64,000 nt of DNA from JALZKA01 sp963753385 (GCA_963753385.1 CAVWCC010000013.1:112168-176167), one strand, 5' to 3'. Positions 52,902 through 62,230 are shown, counted from the first letter of the stretch. Notes: a model not told the origin generated them from the sequence alone. A program made the numbers and translations.

Positions 52902-54851
52902 CCAGCACTGCTCCTGCCCGCCGCGCCGAGCAGGCGCGACTGCCCTGGTGGACCACCGGCGACTGGAACGGTCTGTTCGGGCTCGGCACCAACGTGCTGC
53001 TCAACGTGATCGTGATCGCCGGGCTCTGCCTGGGCGTCATCGGCCTGAGCCGGCGACACCGTGTACGGCCGGATCCTGCCTGCGCTGGCCATCGCGCTGC
53101 CGCTGGGCAACATCTGGTACGCGATCCTGGCCCGCAGGCTGGCCCGGCGCGAGGGCCGGGCGGACGTGACCGCGCTGCCCTACGGCCCTTCGGTGCCGCA
53201 CATGTTCATCGTCGTCTTCGTGGTGATGCTGCCGGTGCTGCTGCGCACGGGTGACCCGATCCAGGCGTGGCAGGCCGGGCTCGCCTGGGCCTTCATCATC
53301 GGCGTGATCGTGCTGTGCGGGGCGCTGGTGGGCCCGTGGATCCTGCGGTGGACGCCGCGGGCGGCGATGCTGGGCTCGCTGGCCGGCATCTCGATCGCGT
53401 TCATCGCCATGCGCCCGGCGGCGCAGATGTGGCAGGCGCCGTGGATCGGGCTGGTCGCGTTCGCGTTCATCCTCGTCGGCTGGCTCGGTTCCCGGCGGAT
53501 GCCGTTCGGCGCGCCGGTCGGCCTGCTCTCGGTCTGCGTCGCGACCGCCGTCGGCTGGCTCGCCGTGCTCGCCGGCTGGTCCGACATCCTCGAACCCTCG
53601 GCGGTGTCCGAGTCGCTCGGGCAGCTCGCGCTGCGGCTGCCGATTCCCGGCGGCGAGGTGCTCGACGGGCTGCGCGACATCGCCCCGTTGCTGGCGACCG
53701 CGGTTCCGCTGGGCGTCTACAACTTCGCCGAGGGCATGAGCAACGTGGAGTCGGCGGCCGCCGCGGGCGACCGCTACCGGGTCCGCCAGGTGCTCGCCGC
53801 CGACGGCATCGGGGCGATCGTCGGCTCGTTCCTCGGCTCCCCCTTCCCGCCCGCGGTGTACATCGGCCACCCCGGCTGGAAGCAGGTGGGCGGCCGGATC
53901 GGGTACTCGCTGGTGACCGGGATCGTCGTCGCCGTGGTGTGCGTCACCGGGCTGGTCGGCACCTTCCTGGCGATCTTCCCCATGCAGGCGCTGGTGCCGG
54001 TGCTGCTCTACATCGGGCTGGTGATCGGCTCGCAGGCGAACACCGCATCGGCCAAGCGGTACGCGCCGGCGATCGTGCTGGCGCTCCTGCCCAGCCTCGC
54101 CCAGTGGGCCACCGGCCAGGTGGACAACGCGCTCGTCGCCGCGGGCACCACCGCCGCCACCGTGGGGACGGACAAGCTGATCGCGTCCGGGGTCATCTAC
54201 GACGGCCTGCGACTGTTCGGTCAGGGCGCGGTCCTGGTCGGCATCCTGCTCGGCGCGATCGCCTGCTTCGTGATCGACCGTCGCTACTACGCCGCCGCCG
54301 TCACCTCGGTGGTCGCCGCCGCGCTCTCGTTCGTCGGGCTCGTCAACGCCGAGTCGGTGACGTGGAACGCGGCACCGCCGGTCACCATCGGATACCTGCT
54401 GCTGGCCGCGATCCTCGCCGGGTTCGGCTACGCCGCGCGCGCGGAGAAGTCCGGCGAGCTCGACGACGGGCTGCTGTTCGTCAACGGCACCCTGATGCGA
54501 GGGCTTTCGCTGCACGGCAACCTCGCCGGCGCCGAGCTGCTCGAGGAGACCCGGACCGCGCCCGCCTACCGCGTGCACAGCATCGACGACGTGCACCCCG
54601 GGATGTACCGGGCGGACGACGGCGGGGCGAGCATCTCCGGCGAGCTCTACGCCATCCCGATCGAGACGCTGCTGCGGGTCATCGAGGGCGAGCCGCCGGG
54701 GCTGTACCGCGGGCCGGTCGAGCTGATCGACGGCCGGGTCGTGCCGGGCATCCTCTTCGACGAGGCCACCGCCAAGACGCATCCCGAGATCACCGCGCTG
54801 GGTGGCTGGAGGGAGTACCTCGGTTCGAAGTCTGACGTCTCAAAATCCTAG
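52898..54851 (+). CDS. Purine/uracil-type permease fused to allophanate-hydrolase-C-like domain
   Basis: About 650 residues; ATG at 52898 overlaps the hydrolase stop (ATGA). The first part has 12-14 TM segments (NVLLNVIVIAGLCLGVIGLS, VTALPYGPSVPHMFIVVFVV, AVPLGVYNFAEGMSNVESAA, VLLYIGLVIGSQANTASAKR) in the NCS2/AzgA style. From about 54,460 follows a soluble tail: LLFVNGTLMRGLSLHGNLAG, ISGELYAIPIETLLRVIEGE and PEITALGGWREYLGS. That tail matches the C-terminal domain of AtzF-type allophanate hydrolases, a GGCT/AIG2-like fold. One insertion near 53,050 (GLSGDTVYGR when corrected). It likely imports the operon's substrate; the fused tail is unusual. Confidence 0.8.
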
Positions 54852-55813
54852 GGCTCGGTCTGGGCGGCGTGGTCGCCGAAGTCGATCAGCCGGTGCCGGT
54901 GCGTGTTATACAACGCGACCGCGCGGCGGATGTGGCGCTCGCGCCGCAGCAGACCGAGGCCTACCGCGCTCGCAATCGACTCCCATTGAGCACGGAGCGG
55001 CTCGACCTTCGGCCGGTGAGGCGAGAGCCCGCTTGATATGGCTGTGTGTCAGGCCAGTGCGCGGGAGTCGGACCGAAGGGCCTGTTCGGCAACTCGGAAG
55101 ACGGCGCGGGCGGTCACAACGCTGCGGACCGCGCGGTGACTCGGCGCGATGCACTACCACCGGAGGGATCACCGCGACGACGGAATCCTTCACCGGGCAG
55201 CGGACCCCTGCTGATCATGTCCGCGCCGCCCTTGTCATCGGTGGCCCGAGAGCCGGCGGGCGGCGCCTGGCCCGGCTGGTACTTGCCGGTCAGGACGCCC
55301 CGAGCGATCGACCACACCACCGGCGATACCCAGTTCCCGCGACGTCGGGACGACGTGGCCCTCGATGACGACTCATATGGGAGAAGGTTGGTGTCCGAGG
55401 GCCTACACGGACCGTATCCCAACCCTGTCAGGGTCTTTCGACGTTGCTGGCACTGGCTGAACCGCCCGGATGACGACGACAATGGGAGCCGCGCGGCGAG
55501 GCTGTGCCGACAATCTGCGATGGGAGATACCTGACCCGGACCAGCACCCTCCACACGCACCCGCGGGACTACGCAGCGCCGTACACGTCCGAGGCACATT
55601 CACGACGTGATCGCTGGGATGCAGGTGACCCCTTGACCCCCAGGACGTTGGGTCAGCGGTTCTCCCTGCTCCCAAACACGTCTCGCTCTCCTCCGGCCGG
55701 GCGGTTCGTGCGGCACGCTCACGGTCGCTCGCAGGGTGTGGTCCCCAGCTGATCCGAACATGTCGTCAACCACGAGCCCTTGTCCCGAACTAGGTCAACT
55801 CCGTCCGGATTCG
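54852..55813. other. Gene-poor stretch with decayed sequence
   Basis: No convincing gene. Immediately after the permease, a minus-strand frame ends at 54849 with LYNTHRHRLIDFGDHAAQTEP and may be a gene tail I cannot place. An aldo/keto-reductase fragment lies at 55,207-55,340. The rest shows only short, mutually overlapping open frames in several phases. Confidence 0.6.
55207..55340 (-). pseudogene. Aldo/keto reductase fragment
   Basis: Minus-strand WSIARGVLTGKYQPGQAPPA, then GSRATDDKGGADMISR, is the conserved loop after the active-site barrel of AKR11-type aldo/keto reductases. Neither the upstream Tyr/Lys/His residues nor the downstream NADP loop are present. About 42 codons survive. Confidence 0.6.
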
Positions 55814-55960
55814 TCAGTACAGGCCTCCTCCACCACCGGCACCACCGTCGCCGGCGAAGAAGACAAGGTAAACGATCAGGTAGACCACCACTCCCGCGAC
55901 GGCGTAGATCGCCAGCCACTTCTTCCACTTGCGACCGTACCCACTGTTCTGATTGGCCAT
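55814..55960 (-). CDS. 48-residue single-pass membrane protein
   Basis: ATG at 55960 with GGAGG 8 bp upstream. A basic N-terminus (ANQNSGYGRKWKKW) precedes one TM helix (LAIYAVAGVVVYLIVYLVFF) and a Gly-rich tail (GDGGAGGGGGLY). The start, ribosome site and TM pattern are all coherent, so I regard it as real. Such mini-proteins often modulate a larger membrane complex, unknown here. Confidence 0.75.
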   Translation of the reverse strand: MANQNSGYGRKWKKWLAIYAVAGVVVYLIVYLVFFAGDGGAGGGGGLY

Positions 55961-56210
55961 GACGCACCTCCGGTTCGTTCGAGGAGCGGCAACGTCCGCT
56001 CTAGAGGTACTACTACGGTTCCGAGCCAGCGGATCGCGGGAAGCGAAGATTGTGTCAGCGGCCACCGGGGCCCGACCGCCGGCAGTGAGTGGATCTTCAC
56101 CCGGACTCCACCGCCGGGCCGGCGTCCCGCATGGGACGAACTGCCCTGACCTCGTGTCTTGTTCTGTGGTGGTGGCCAGATTTCCGGGCCGGGTCCAGTA
56201 CGGTGGCCGC

Positions 56211-56709
56211 ATGCGTGCGGTGACCCGAGTGGACCCTCCGCGCCATGGAGACGAGCGGACGCAGCTTGACGCTTGGCTCGACTTCCACCGGTCCACGCTG
56301 CTCATCAAATGTGCAGGGCTGAACGCGGAACAGTTGCGAATGCGGGCCGCGGAGCCATCAGGACTGACGCTGCTCGGCTTGGTCCGACACATGGCCGATG
56401 CAGAGCGTTACTGGTTCCGCCGCCAGTTCGCCGCGGCGCACATCCCCGCCATTTACGGGCTCAACGACGGCGACTTCCTGGAGGTCGACGCCGCCGACGC
56501 CGACGCCAACATCGCGACGTACGAGCGGGAAGTACAGGCCGTCCGGGACACGACCGTCGGTCGACTACTTGACGAGACGTTCATCAGTAGCCGGGGTGTC
56601 ACCATGGATCTGCGCTGGGTCTTCCTCCACATGATCGAGGAGTACGCGCGACACAACGGCCACGCTGACATCCTCCCGGGAGCGCATCGACGGAGTCACG
56701 GGCGTCTAG
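56211..56709 (+). CDS. DinB/DUF664 family protein (one insertion)
   Basis: About 165 residues from the ATG at 56211 (RAVTRVDPPRHGDERTQLDA). DUF664 marks: LTLLGLVRHMADAERYWFRR and LRWVFLHMIEEYARHNGHAD, with His residues of the DinB metal site. The span is 3n+1; removing one base near 56,675 gives RERIDGVTGV and a stop at 56,709. DinB-fold proteins are metal-dependent thiol transferases or stress proteins. Confidence 0.82.
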
Positions 56710-56903
56710 CGGTCGGGCAGCCCGGTGCTCGCCGAACCTCGGCGGACGCCGGGCTTCGGCGTGCCCGCTGGTTGCCCACGCTGGCCCGGCCGGCGCGCCG
56801 GGAGCGAAGCGGCAAGGCGTGCCGAGCCCGAGCCGAGCGTGAGCGGCCGGCGAGCGTGCGCGCGACAATGGCCGGCGAAATGCGGTGTCTAAACCCAGAT
56901 TCG

Positions 56904-57623
56904 TCAGGCGGAGGTCGCCGCGTGCAGCGGCTGCGGGCCACGGTTGGGATCGCGGTGCCAGGTTGGCAGGGCTCGGGCTAGCGCGTGGGAGCCGTTTACC
57001 TCGATCGCCCCGCTGCGCAGCGCGTCGCGCCATCGGATCTCCCCGAGGTGCCAACGGGCGAACGCCACCGGATCGTGTACCACCACGACGAGCTGCTCCT
57101 CGCCTCCCGGGTGCTTCTCACAGATTTCGGCGTCGCCCCGCTCGATGAGCAGCCAGGCACGGCGGCTCGGCCGTGGCAGGGTGGGGTAGTCGAACCGGAT
57201 CAGCACCCGACCCTGGGGGAACTGATCAGGGTTCAAGAAGAACGTTGCCCACATCCAAAGGACGACGCCCGGGTGAGCGTGCTCCGGCGTCAGTTCGGCC
57301 CACCTCGAACCCCATTGCTGCAGGGCCACCATGACCACGGAAAGCTCACGACCCGCTTGAGTTGGCTCGTACGTTGAGCCGTAACCGCCGGGCTTGGCAC
57401 GGATCTCGATCACGCCGCCCCGTTCCAGCTCCCGCAGTCGCTTGGAGAGCAGCCCGCGGGAGAGCCCGGGGGCGCCGTCGGCAATCTCGTTGAACGTTCG
57501 GCAGCCCAAGATGACGATGTTGCGCAGAATGATGAGGGACCAGCGCTCGGCTAGGACCTCCGACGCCCTTGCGATAGGGCAGTACTGCCCATACGTCCTC
57601 ACACCCACAGCCTGCCACCTCAT
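56904..57623 (-). CDS. HxlR-family winged-helix regulator with C-terminal sensor
   Basis: 239 residues from the ATG at 57623 (RWQAVGVRTYGQYCPIARAS). The HxlR wing-helix: ERWSLIILRNIVILGCRTFN, GLSRGLLSKRLRELERGGVI and YGSTYEPTQAGRELSVVMVA. The C-terminal half (WLLIERGDAEICEKHPGGEE, DALRSGAIEVNGSHALARAL) is SCP2/sterol-carrier-like, as in other long HxlR proteins. A Cys in GQYCPI fits a redox or electrophile sensor (HxlR class, inference). It lies alone with no obvious target. Confidence 0.85.
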   Translation of the reverse strand: MRWQAVGVRTYGQYCPIARASEVLAERWSLIILRNIVILGCRTFNEIADGAPGLSRGLLSKRLRELERGGVIEIRAKPGGYGSTYEPTQAGRELSVVMVALQQWGSRWAELTPEHAHPGVVLWMWATFFLNPDQFPQGRVLIRFDYPTLPRPSRRAWLLIERGDAEICEKHPGGEEQLVVVVHDPVAFARWHLGEIRWRDALRSGAIEVNGSHALARALPTWHRDPNRGPQPLHAATSA

Positions 57624-57674
57624 GGGTGACCGGAGAAGTTCAGGTCCTGAACCCTCAGCTGCCGTCGCGTGCAT

Positions 57675-57964
57675 CCAAGATAGGTTCAGGATGATCGCGC
57701 ACTTGACGCTCCAACCGAGTTCGAAACCGAGGCGTCGTGGATACGTGCGTGGTGGTCTGCGGCGGGCTCAAGGGCCTGCCGGACGCGATCGGGGAGGTCT
57801 GACCGCTAGTTCGCGAACCAGGTCGATCGCGATCGCAGGGGTTCCGTGCCCACGCATTCTCCCGAAGCCGAAAAGCGCGCAGGTTCATAGATTGCACTTG
57901 TCTGGTTCCCCAAGTACCGAGAAATTGAGGGTTGATCCCGAGAAACGGATGCGAGGGAGAGGTC
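57675..57964. other. Intergenic stretch without recognisable gene
   Basis: Between the HxlR gene and a methyltransferase stub. Only short overlapping frames; an AT-richer patch near 57,890-57,950 may hold a promoter, but I see no clear -35/-10 pair. Confidence 0.5.
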
Positions 57965-58084
57965 ATGGGTGCGTCGACATACCTGCTGGCCGGCCAGGTT
58001 TCCGAACTGGAGCGGCTGCGCACTGAGGCGGAGAAGCCCGATCGGTGGGGCAGAGGAAATCGCGAACAAGAAAGAGAAAAGGAA
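57965..58084 (+). pseudogene. N-terminal stub resembling a SAM methyltransferase
   Basis: ATG at 57965 after GGGAGAGG reads GASTYLLAGQVSELERLRTE and then a Glu/Arg tail, ending in front of the GGCT-like gene. The LLxGQxSELERLR pattern occurs at the start of class I methyltransferases; the catalytic domain is absent. Weak. Confidence 0.35.
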
Positions 58085-58701
58085 TGAACAGCGAACTCGA
58101 CAACTCGCCGGACCGGCTGATCCGGGTGTTCTTCTACGGCCTCTACCTGGATCCGGATGTCCTCAGAGGCAAGGGCGTTGAGCCACGCACCGCACGGCCT
58201 GGTCTGGTGACGGGTCGCTCGCTGAGGATCGGTCGCCAGGCGACGCTGCTGCGCTCCGTCGGCGGTCAGGCTTGCGGAGTGGTGTACTCGATCACGCACG
58301 ACGAATTCGACCGCCTGTACGCAGCTGCGGGACTGACCAGCTACCGCGCGGAATCTGTACTGGTGCGGACACTCGACGGCGACTTCATCCCCGCCCTGTG
58401 CTGCACCCTTCTGCAGGCACCCGGTGAACGGGAAGGCAATGCCGACTACGCGCGTGACTTGAGCGAGGCGATGGTTCGCGCCGGCCTGCCCGGGCCATTC
58501 CCAGAACTGTCGGTAACGTCCTTGGAGCATGCCTCGCCAGACGACGAGCGGCCCCGGCGAGCTGAGTTCTCTTCCGACGTGTCACTCCACGCGCCCTGGG
58601 GACGATCCGGACTGGACACCTCGGAGAGGAGTCAAGCGGTGGGATCGGCGATGGTGGGGTGGGGGCAAGCTGTAGGGCACCGTGCCACGGGAGTGGGCTG
58701 A
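58084..58701 (+). CDS. Gamma-glutamylcyclotransferase-like (GGCT/AIG2) protein
   Basis: 205 residues, ATG at 58084. The GGCT entry motif is RVFFYGLYLDPDVLRGKGVE, followed by GLVTGRSLRIGRQATLL and GVVYSITHDEFDRLYAAAGL, where the acidic residue before LY fits the catalytic Glu zone. The last 45 residues (DDERPRRAEFSSDV onward) are low-complexity and may be a read-through from a broken stop. These small proteins cyclise gamma-glutamyl amines or act on unknown substrates. Confidence 0.72.
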   Translation: MNSELDNSPDRLIRVFFYGLYLDPDVLRGKGVEPRTARPGLVTGRSLRIGRQATLLRSVGGQACGVVYSITHDEFDRLYAAAGLTSYRAESVLVRTLDGDFIPALCCTLLQAPGEREGNADYARDLSEAMVRAGLPGPFPELSVTSLEHASPDDERPRRAEFSSDVSLHAPWGRSGLDTSERSQAVGSAMVGWGQAVGHRATGVG

Positions 58702-58737
58702 GGTGTCGCACGCTGACCCGAGTGACTATCTCGACGC

Positions 58738-59007
58738 GGCATCGACGCGGCCGCTCACGCCGCGCTGTTTCGCAGCCTGATCGCCGATAGACGGATACTG
58801 CTGCTGCTCGAGAACGCTGTAGACGTCGACCAGGTACGCCCGCTGCTGCCCAGCACGCCGGGTTGCATGGTGCTGGGCACCAGCCGCAACCACCTCCACG
58901 GCCTGGTCGTCGCGGAGGGTGCACATCCGAAGACGCTGGATCTGCATCCGTCAGCTGACGCCCGGCAGCTACTCGCAGACCGACTCGGAGCAGCGCGCAA
59001 ACGCCGC
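58738..59007 (+). pseudogene. AfsR/SARP-type ATPase (NB-ARC) fragment
   Basis: An in-frame piece reads ALFRSLIADRRILLLLENAV, VRPLLPSTPGCMVLGTSRNH and LDLHPSADARQLLADRLGAA. This is the Walker B to sensor stretch of AfsR-type STAND regulators of antibiotic production. P-loop, DNA-binding and TPR parts are missing. It ends before the convergent PhzF-like gene. Confidence 0.7.
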
Positions 59008-59046
59008 CCCCGCGGCCGTCGCGGAGCCTTCTACGCGCCATCGTGG

Positions 59047-59724
59047 CTAACGGACGGCACGCTCGTGGTCCCAGGCGACGCGGCCTCCGACGTCGGCCAT
59101 GCCGTTGGGGGCCGGGCTGGCTTGGACCAGTGATCCGCTGCCGTGCTGGATGGTGATAGCGCGACCGAGGTGTGCGGCGAGCAGCATCGAGGCGGAGCCG
59201 CATGCCTCGTCCTGCGGCACTCCGTACCGGGCGGCGAAGACTCGGGCCCGGACGATCCCGGCCTGCTGATCGATCCAGGCCCAGAACTGGTCGGCGTCCT
59301 GGTCGGGGTGGGGTGGCTCGGTCATGGCGTCGACTGCGGTGGCGTCTCCCACGTGGTTGAGACGCCAGAATGGGGCGGCTGCCAGGGGTGCGCGGATCCA
59401 CACCCGGTCATCGCTGATCCAGGTCGGCACAGGTCCGGCCGGCGGATTCAGCTGCGTCACCGGGCCGCTGAGGTGGCGGCTGAGGAGCCAAGCGGTGCCG
59501 ACCAGTGGGTGTCCCGCGAAGGGCAGCTCGGCGGCCGGGGTGAAGATCCGCAGCTGGCCGGTGTCCGGGTCATCGACATAGACGGTTTCGGAGAAGCCGA
59601 GCTCGGCGGCGAGTGGTTGCCGCCGCTCGGCTGGTATCGCGGGACCGTCGGGAACCACGCCGAGGGGACTACCGAATCGGCCCTCGTCATCGCAGAAGAC
59701 GCGTAGGACGTGCAAGACAGGCAT
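59047..59724 (-). CDS. PhzF-family isomerase
   Basis: 225 residues (PVLHVLRVFCDDEGRFGSPL). Catalytic Glu in AELGFSETVYVDDPDTGQLR; substrate loop ELPFAGHPLVGTAWLL; second-domain GVPQDEACGSASMLLAAHLG. The family includes PhzF (phenazine pathway) and many epimerases of unknown substrate. It is shorter than typical members (260-290) but both lobes are represented. Confidence 0.85.
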   Translation of the reverse strand: MPVLHVLRVFCDDEGRFGSPLGVVPDGPAIPAERRQPLAAELGFSETVYVDDPDTGQLRIFTPAAELPFAGHPLVGTAWLLSRHLSGPVTQLNPPAGPVPTWISDDRVWIRAPLAAAPFWRLNHVGDATAVDAMTEPPHPDQDADQFWAWIDQQAGIVRARVFAARYGVPQDEACGSASMLLAAHLGRAITIQHGSGSLVQASPAPNGMADVGGRVAWDHERAVR

Positions 59725-59741
59725 GGTGTAGGCGTCCTCCT

Positions 59742-59857
59742 CTAGATGTGCTGTCCAGGGACGTTGGTCAGCGGGTCATGGGCGTGTTGTTGCCGATCGC
59801 GGTGTGGGGTCGGTGCTGGTTGTGGTGGTGGATGAAGGCGGGTGGTGCGGCGTGGTG
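59742..59857 (-). mobile_element. IS481-type transposase C-terminal remnant
   Basis: Minus-strand PAFIHHHNQHRPHTAIGNNT followed, after a one-base shift, by LTNVPGQHI and a stop at 59,742. HHxNxHRPHTAxG is the hallmark of the IS481/IS3 integrase C-terminus. Only about 35 codons remain. Confidence 0.65.
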
Positions 59858-59997
59858 GACTTGTTCTGGGAGCGTCGTCTCTTGTGGACGATCGATACAT
59901 CGCCGACATCGATCCGTGTTCATCACTCCTGAGAGCAGGGGAAACGGCTCAATGTCGGTGGTTGGATTGAGGCGTTGCTGGAGCCGCGCTTCGGCGG

Positions 59998-61245
59998 TCA
60001 AGGTCTGGCGGAGAACGAATGTGACCGGTGGCGGGCTATCGATTGCGCCACGACGGCGGCATCCTCGCCCACGCCGAACAACACTGAAGACTTGCGCTTG
60101 CGCATGAAGTGGACGCCGCAGAAGAACAAGCCTGGGACCACCGTGCTCGAACCGTTCTCGGTGAGCGGGAAGCCCATGGCGTCGAAAGCAGGAAAGCGTA
60201 CCCAGTGCGCGTAGTCGGGCCGAAAGCCAGAGGTGAAGATCACAGCGCCGAATCCCGTCAGGTCCAGCTCGCGCGGCGGGTCGGCGTGAAACGGCGGGGG
60301 GTCGGGTAGCTCGGGCGCCGTGACCCCTCTGGCGGCGAGTTGGTCGGTGAGGAGCTTGCGGATGTCGGCGTAGCGGGCATCTCCGAACGCGACCGAGTCG
60401 GCCAAGTCACCCGCGAAGTAGGCCCGCCGTGCCTCCAGGCCGGCCAAGCGACCCAGGAGGTGCACACCCATCGCCTGCAACGTGCGGTAGTGCAGGTCAT
60501 GGCCGCCATCGCGGCCGGTCACCTGCACGTTGGCGCTCAGCCGGGCTGCGGGCGAGGGCAGGGCGCCGAGCGGGGCGTCGAAGAAGGTGGTCTCACTTAG
60601 CCAGGTGACGATGTCTCGGCCGTTGACCCGCCGGGGCAGCCACGGCGCCCGTCCGCAAGCGAGGAACACGTCGCGGCCGGATTCCTGCAGCTCCTCGGAG
60701 ATCTGGCAACCGGTCTGGCCGCTGCCCACCACGAGGACGTTCCCCGGTGGAAGTGTTGCGGAATTCTGGTAGTCCTCGGCATCGATGGCCAGCACATCGT
60801 GCGAGAGAGTGGCCGCAACATCGGGGCGATGCGGCCGCTGATAGGCGCCCGTGCACACGACGACCGTCTGCGCGTGCAACTCGCCGACCGAGGAGCGAAG
60901 CAGGAACCCGCCAGTGGGAGCAGGTTCGAGGCTGTCGACGCGGACTCCCTCGCGAACCGGCGCACCGAACGCCGACGCGTACTGCTGCAGGTATCGGACG
61001 ATCTCGTCGCGCGGTACGAAACCCTCCGGGTCGTCTCCGGCATAGGCGGCGCCTGGCAGGTTCATTGACCAGTTCGGCGTTACCAGGCAGAAGCTGTCCC
61101 ACAGGCCGCGCCAGGTCTGGCCGATCCGGTCCCGTTCCAGCACCACGTGATCGATGCCGCGAGCTGTCAGCTCGTAGCTCACCGCGAGACCAGCCTGGCC
61201 CGCCCCGATCACGACCACCGGGGATCCGCTGGGCACGTCAGCCAT
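59998..61245 (-). CDS. Flavin-dependent monooxygenase (FMO/CzcO-like)
   Basis: An intact 415-residue protein from the ATG at 61245 (ADVPSGSPVVVIGAGQAGLA). FAD motif GAGQAGLAVSYELTARG, NADPH motif VLVVGSGQTGCQISEELQES, the substrate/hinge QTWRGLWDSFCLVTPNWSMN and the C-terminal GLFFCGVHFMRKRKSSVLFG are present. It resembles Baeyer-Villiger-like or N-hydroxylating monooxygenases. It is bracketed by transposase remnants. Confidence 0.9.
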   Translation of the reverse strand: MADVPSGSPVVVIGAGQAGLAVSYELTARGIDHVVLERDRIGQTWRGLWDSFCLVTPNWSMNLPGAAYAGDDPEGFVPRDEIVRYLQQYASAFGAPVREGVRVDSLEPAPTGGFLLRSSVGELHAQTVVVCTGAYQRPHRPDVAATLSHDVLAIDAEDYQNSATLPPGNVLVVGSGQTGCQISEELQESGRDVFLACGRAPWLPRRVNGRDIVTWLSETTFFDAPLGALPSPAARLSANVQVTGRDGGHDLHYRTLQAMGVHLLGRLAGLEARRAYFAGDLADSVAFGDARYADIRKLLTDQLAARGVTAPELPDPPPFHADPPRELDLTGFGAVIFTSGFRPDYAHWVRFPAFDAMGFPLTENGSSTVVPGLFFCGVHFMRKRKSSVLFGVGEDAAVVAQSIARHRSHSFSARP

Positions 61246-61464
61246 CACGCCTCGACCCACCGTCCCGCGATGGCCGCAGCGTGCCCGACACACCGCTCGA
61301 TCTGAGCTGGCGTCCCGGTTCTGGTGGTAGTCACGGCGGTCCTCCTGATCAAGCCGTCGAATTGCGCGGACACTCTCGACGGTGATGCGCGCAGGATCGC
61401 AGTACAAGTGCAGTGTTTGAACCCAGCCGCCAATCCGGCGCTGGGGCCGGTGGAGACTGTGGAC

Positions 61465-61663
61465 TCGGAGCTGGTCGCGCAGGCCCGCGCGGCGGGTGTG
61501 CAGCTCATCGGCGAGGGCGGTCTGCTGCAACAACTGACCAAGCGGATGCTGGAGTCCGCGCTCGAGGGTGAGATCACCGACAACCTCGGCTATGACAAGT
61601 GCGAGGCCGAGAGCGAAGACCGGCGCCAACCATCGCAACGGCAGCCATGCCAAGACAGTGCTG
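61465..61663 (+). mobile_element. IS256-family transposase N-terminal fragment
   Basis: SELVAQARAAGVQLIGEGGL and LTKRMLESALEGEITDNLGY, then (next frame) GANHRNGSHAKTVL, are the conserved IS256 N-terminus. It stops before the catalytic domain and runs directly into an MTA-phosphorylase fragment. Confidence 0.75.
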
Positions 61664-61885
61664 CCCGACCAGCTCGTCGACCGGACCACCGGACGCGACC
61701 ACACGTTCTACGACGACGGTGCGGTACACGTAACCTTCGCCGACCCGTACTGCCCGGCGCTACGCGAGACGGTGTCCACCGCCACGGCCACGGCCGTGCA
61801 GGCCCTGCACGACGGCGGCACGGTCGTGGTCATCGACGGTCCCCGATTCTTCACCCGGGCCGAGTCCCGCTGGTACTCGGCGGCA
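61664..61885 (+). pseudogene. MTA phosphorylase fragment
   Basis: PDQLVDRTTGRDHTFYDDGA, VHVTFADPYCPALRETVSTA and VVIDGPRFFTRAESRWYSAA match the central part of S-methyl-5'-thioadenosine phosphorylase (MtnP). Beginning and end are missing, so it cannot be active. It is fused in frame to the IS256 piece. Confidence 0.75.
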
Positions 61886-61967
61886 CGATCGCGAACGCGG
61901 CTGGTGCCGTTGAAACTGCCCGCCACCCTCGCCACCCCCATCCCACCGAGGACCACCTCCCGAACCG

Positions 61968-62150
61968 GTGAACCTGGACGCGTTACTCCCACCAGCGACG
62001 ACGGTCGCGCCGGAGCCGGCGCCGACCTCGGATGCCCGACCGGGGACAGGTGGTCCAGTTGAGTTCGACCGGGTCGTGCCGCCCTCCAGCAAGGTGCAAG
62101 TGGCCGGCAAGCAGTTCTGGCTCGGCCGTGACAGCACGGTGGTGGCCTGA
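61968..62150 (+). mobile_element. Transposase C-terminal fragment (IS481/Mu-type beta-barrel)
   Basis: NLDALLPPATTVAPEPAPTS, then VEFDRVVPPSSKVQVAGKQF and WLGRDSTVVA, resemble the C-terminal barrel of IS481-like integrases. No catalytic core lies upstream in frame. Confidence 0.55.
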
Positions 62151-62230
62151 AATCGCTGATGTCCGGGGGTATCTCATCCGCGTGGGGTGAGGTGGCCGAC
62201 ACGCGGCGTGGCGTTGACTCGGCCGTGAAC

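Noticed and set aside
53037..54782. A 581-codon minus-strand frame opposite the permease
   Set aside because: Composition (Arg/Gln/Asp/His) is that of antisense to a membrane protein gene.
55046..55534. A 162-codon plus-strand frame after the permease
   Set aside because: No domain pattern, and the aldo/keto-reductase fragment lies on the opposite strand over it.
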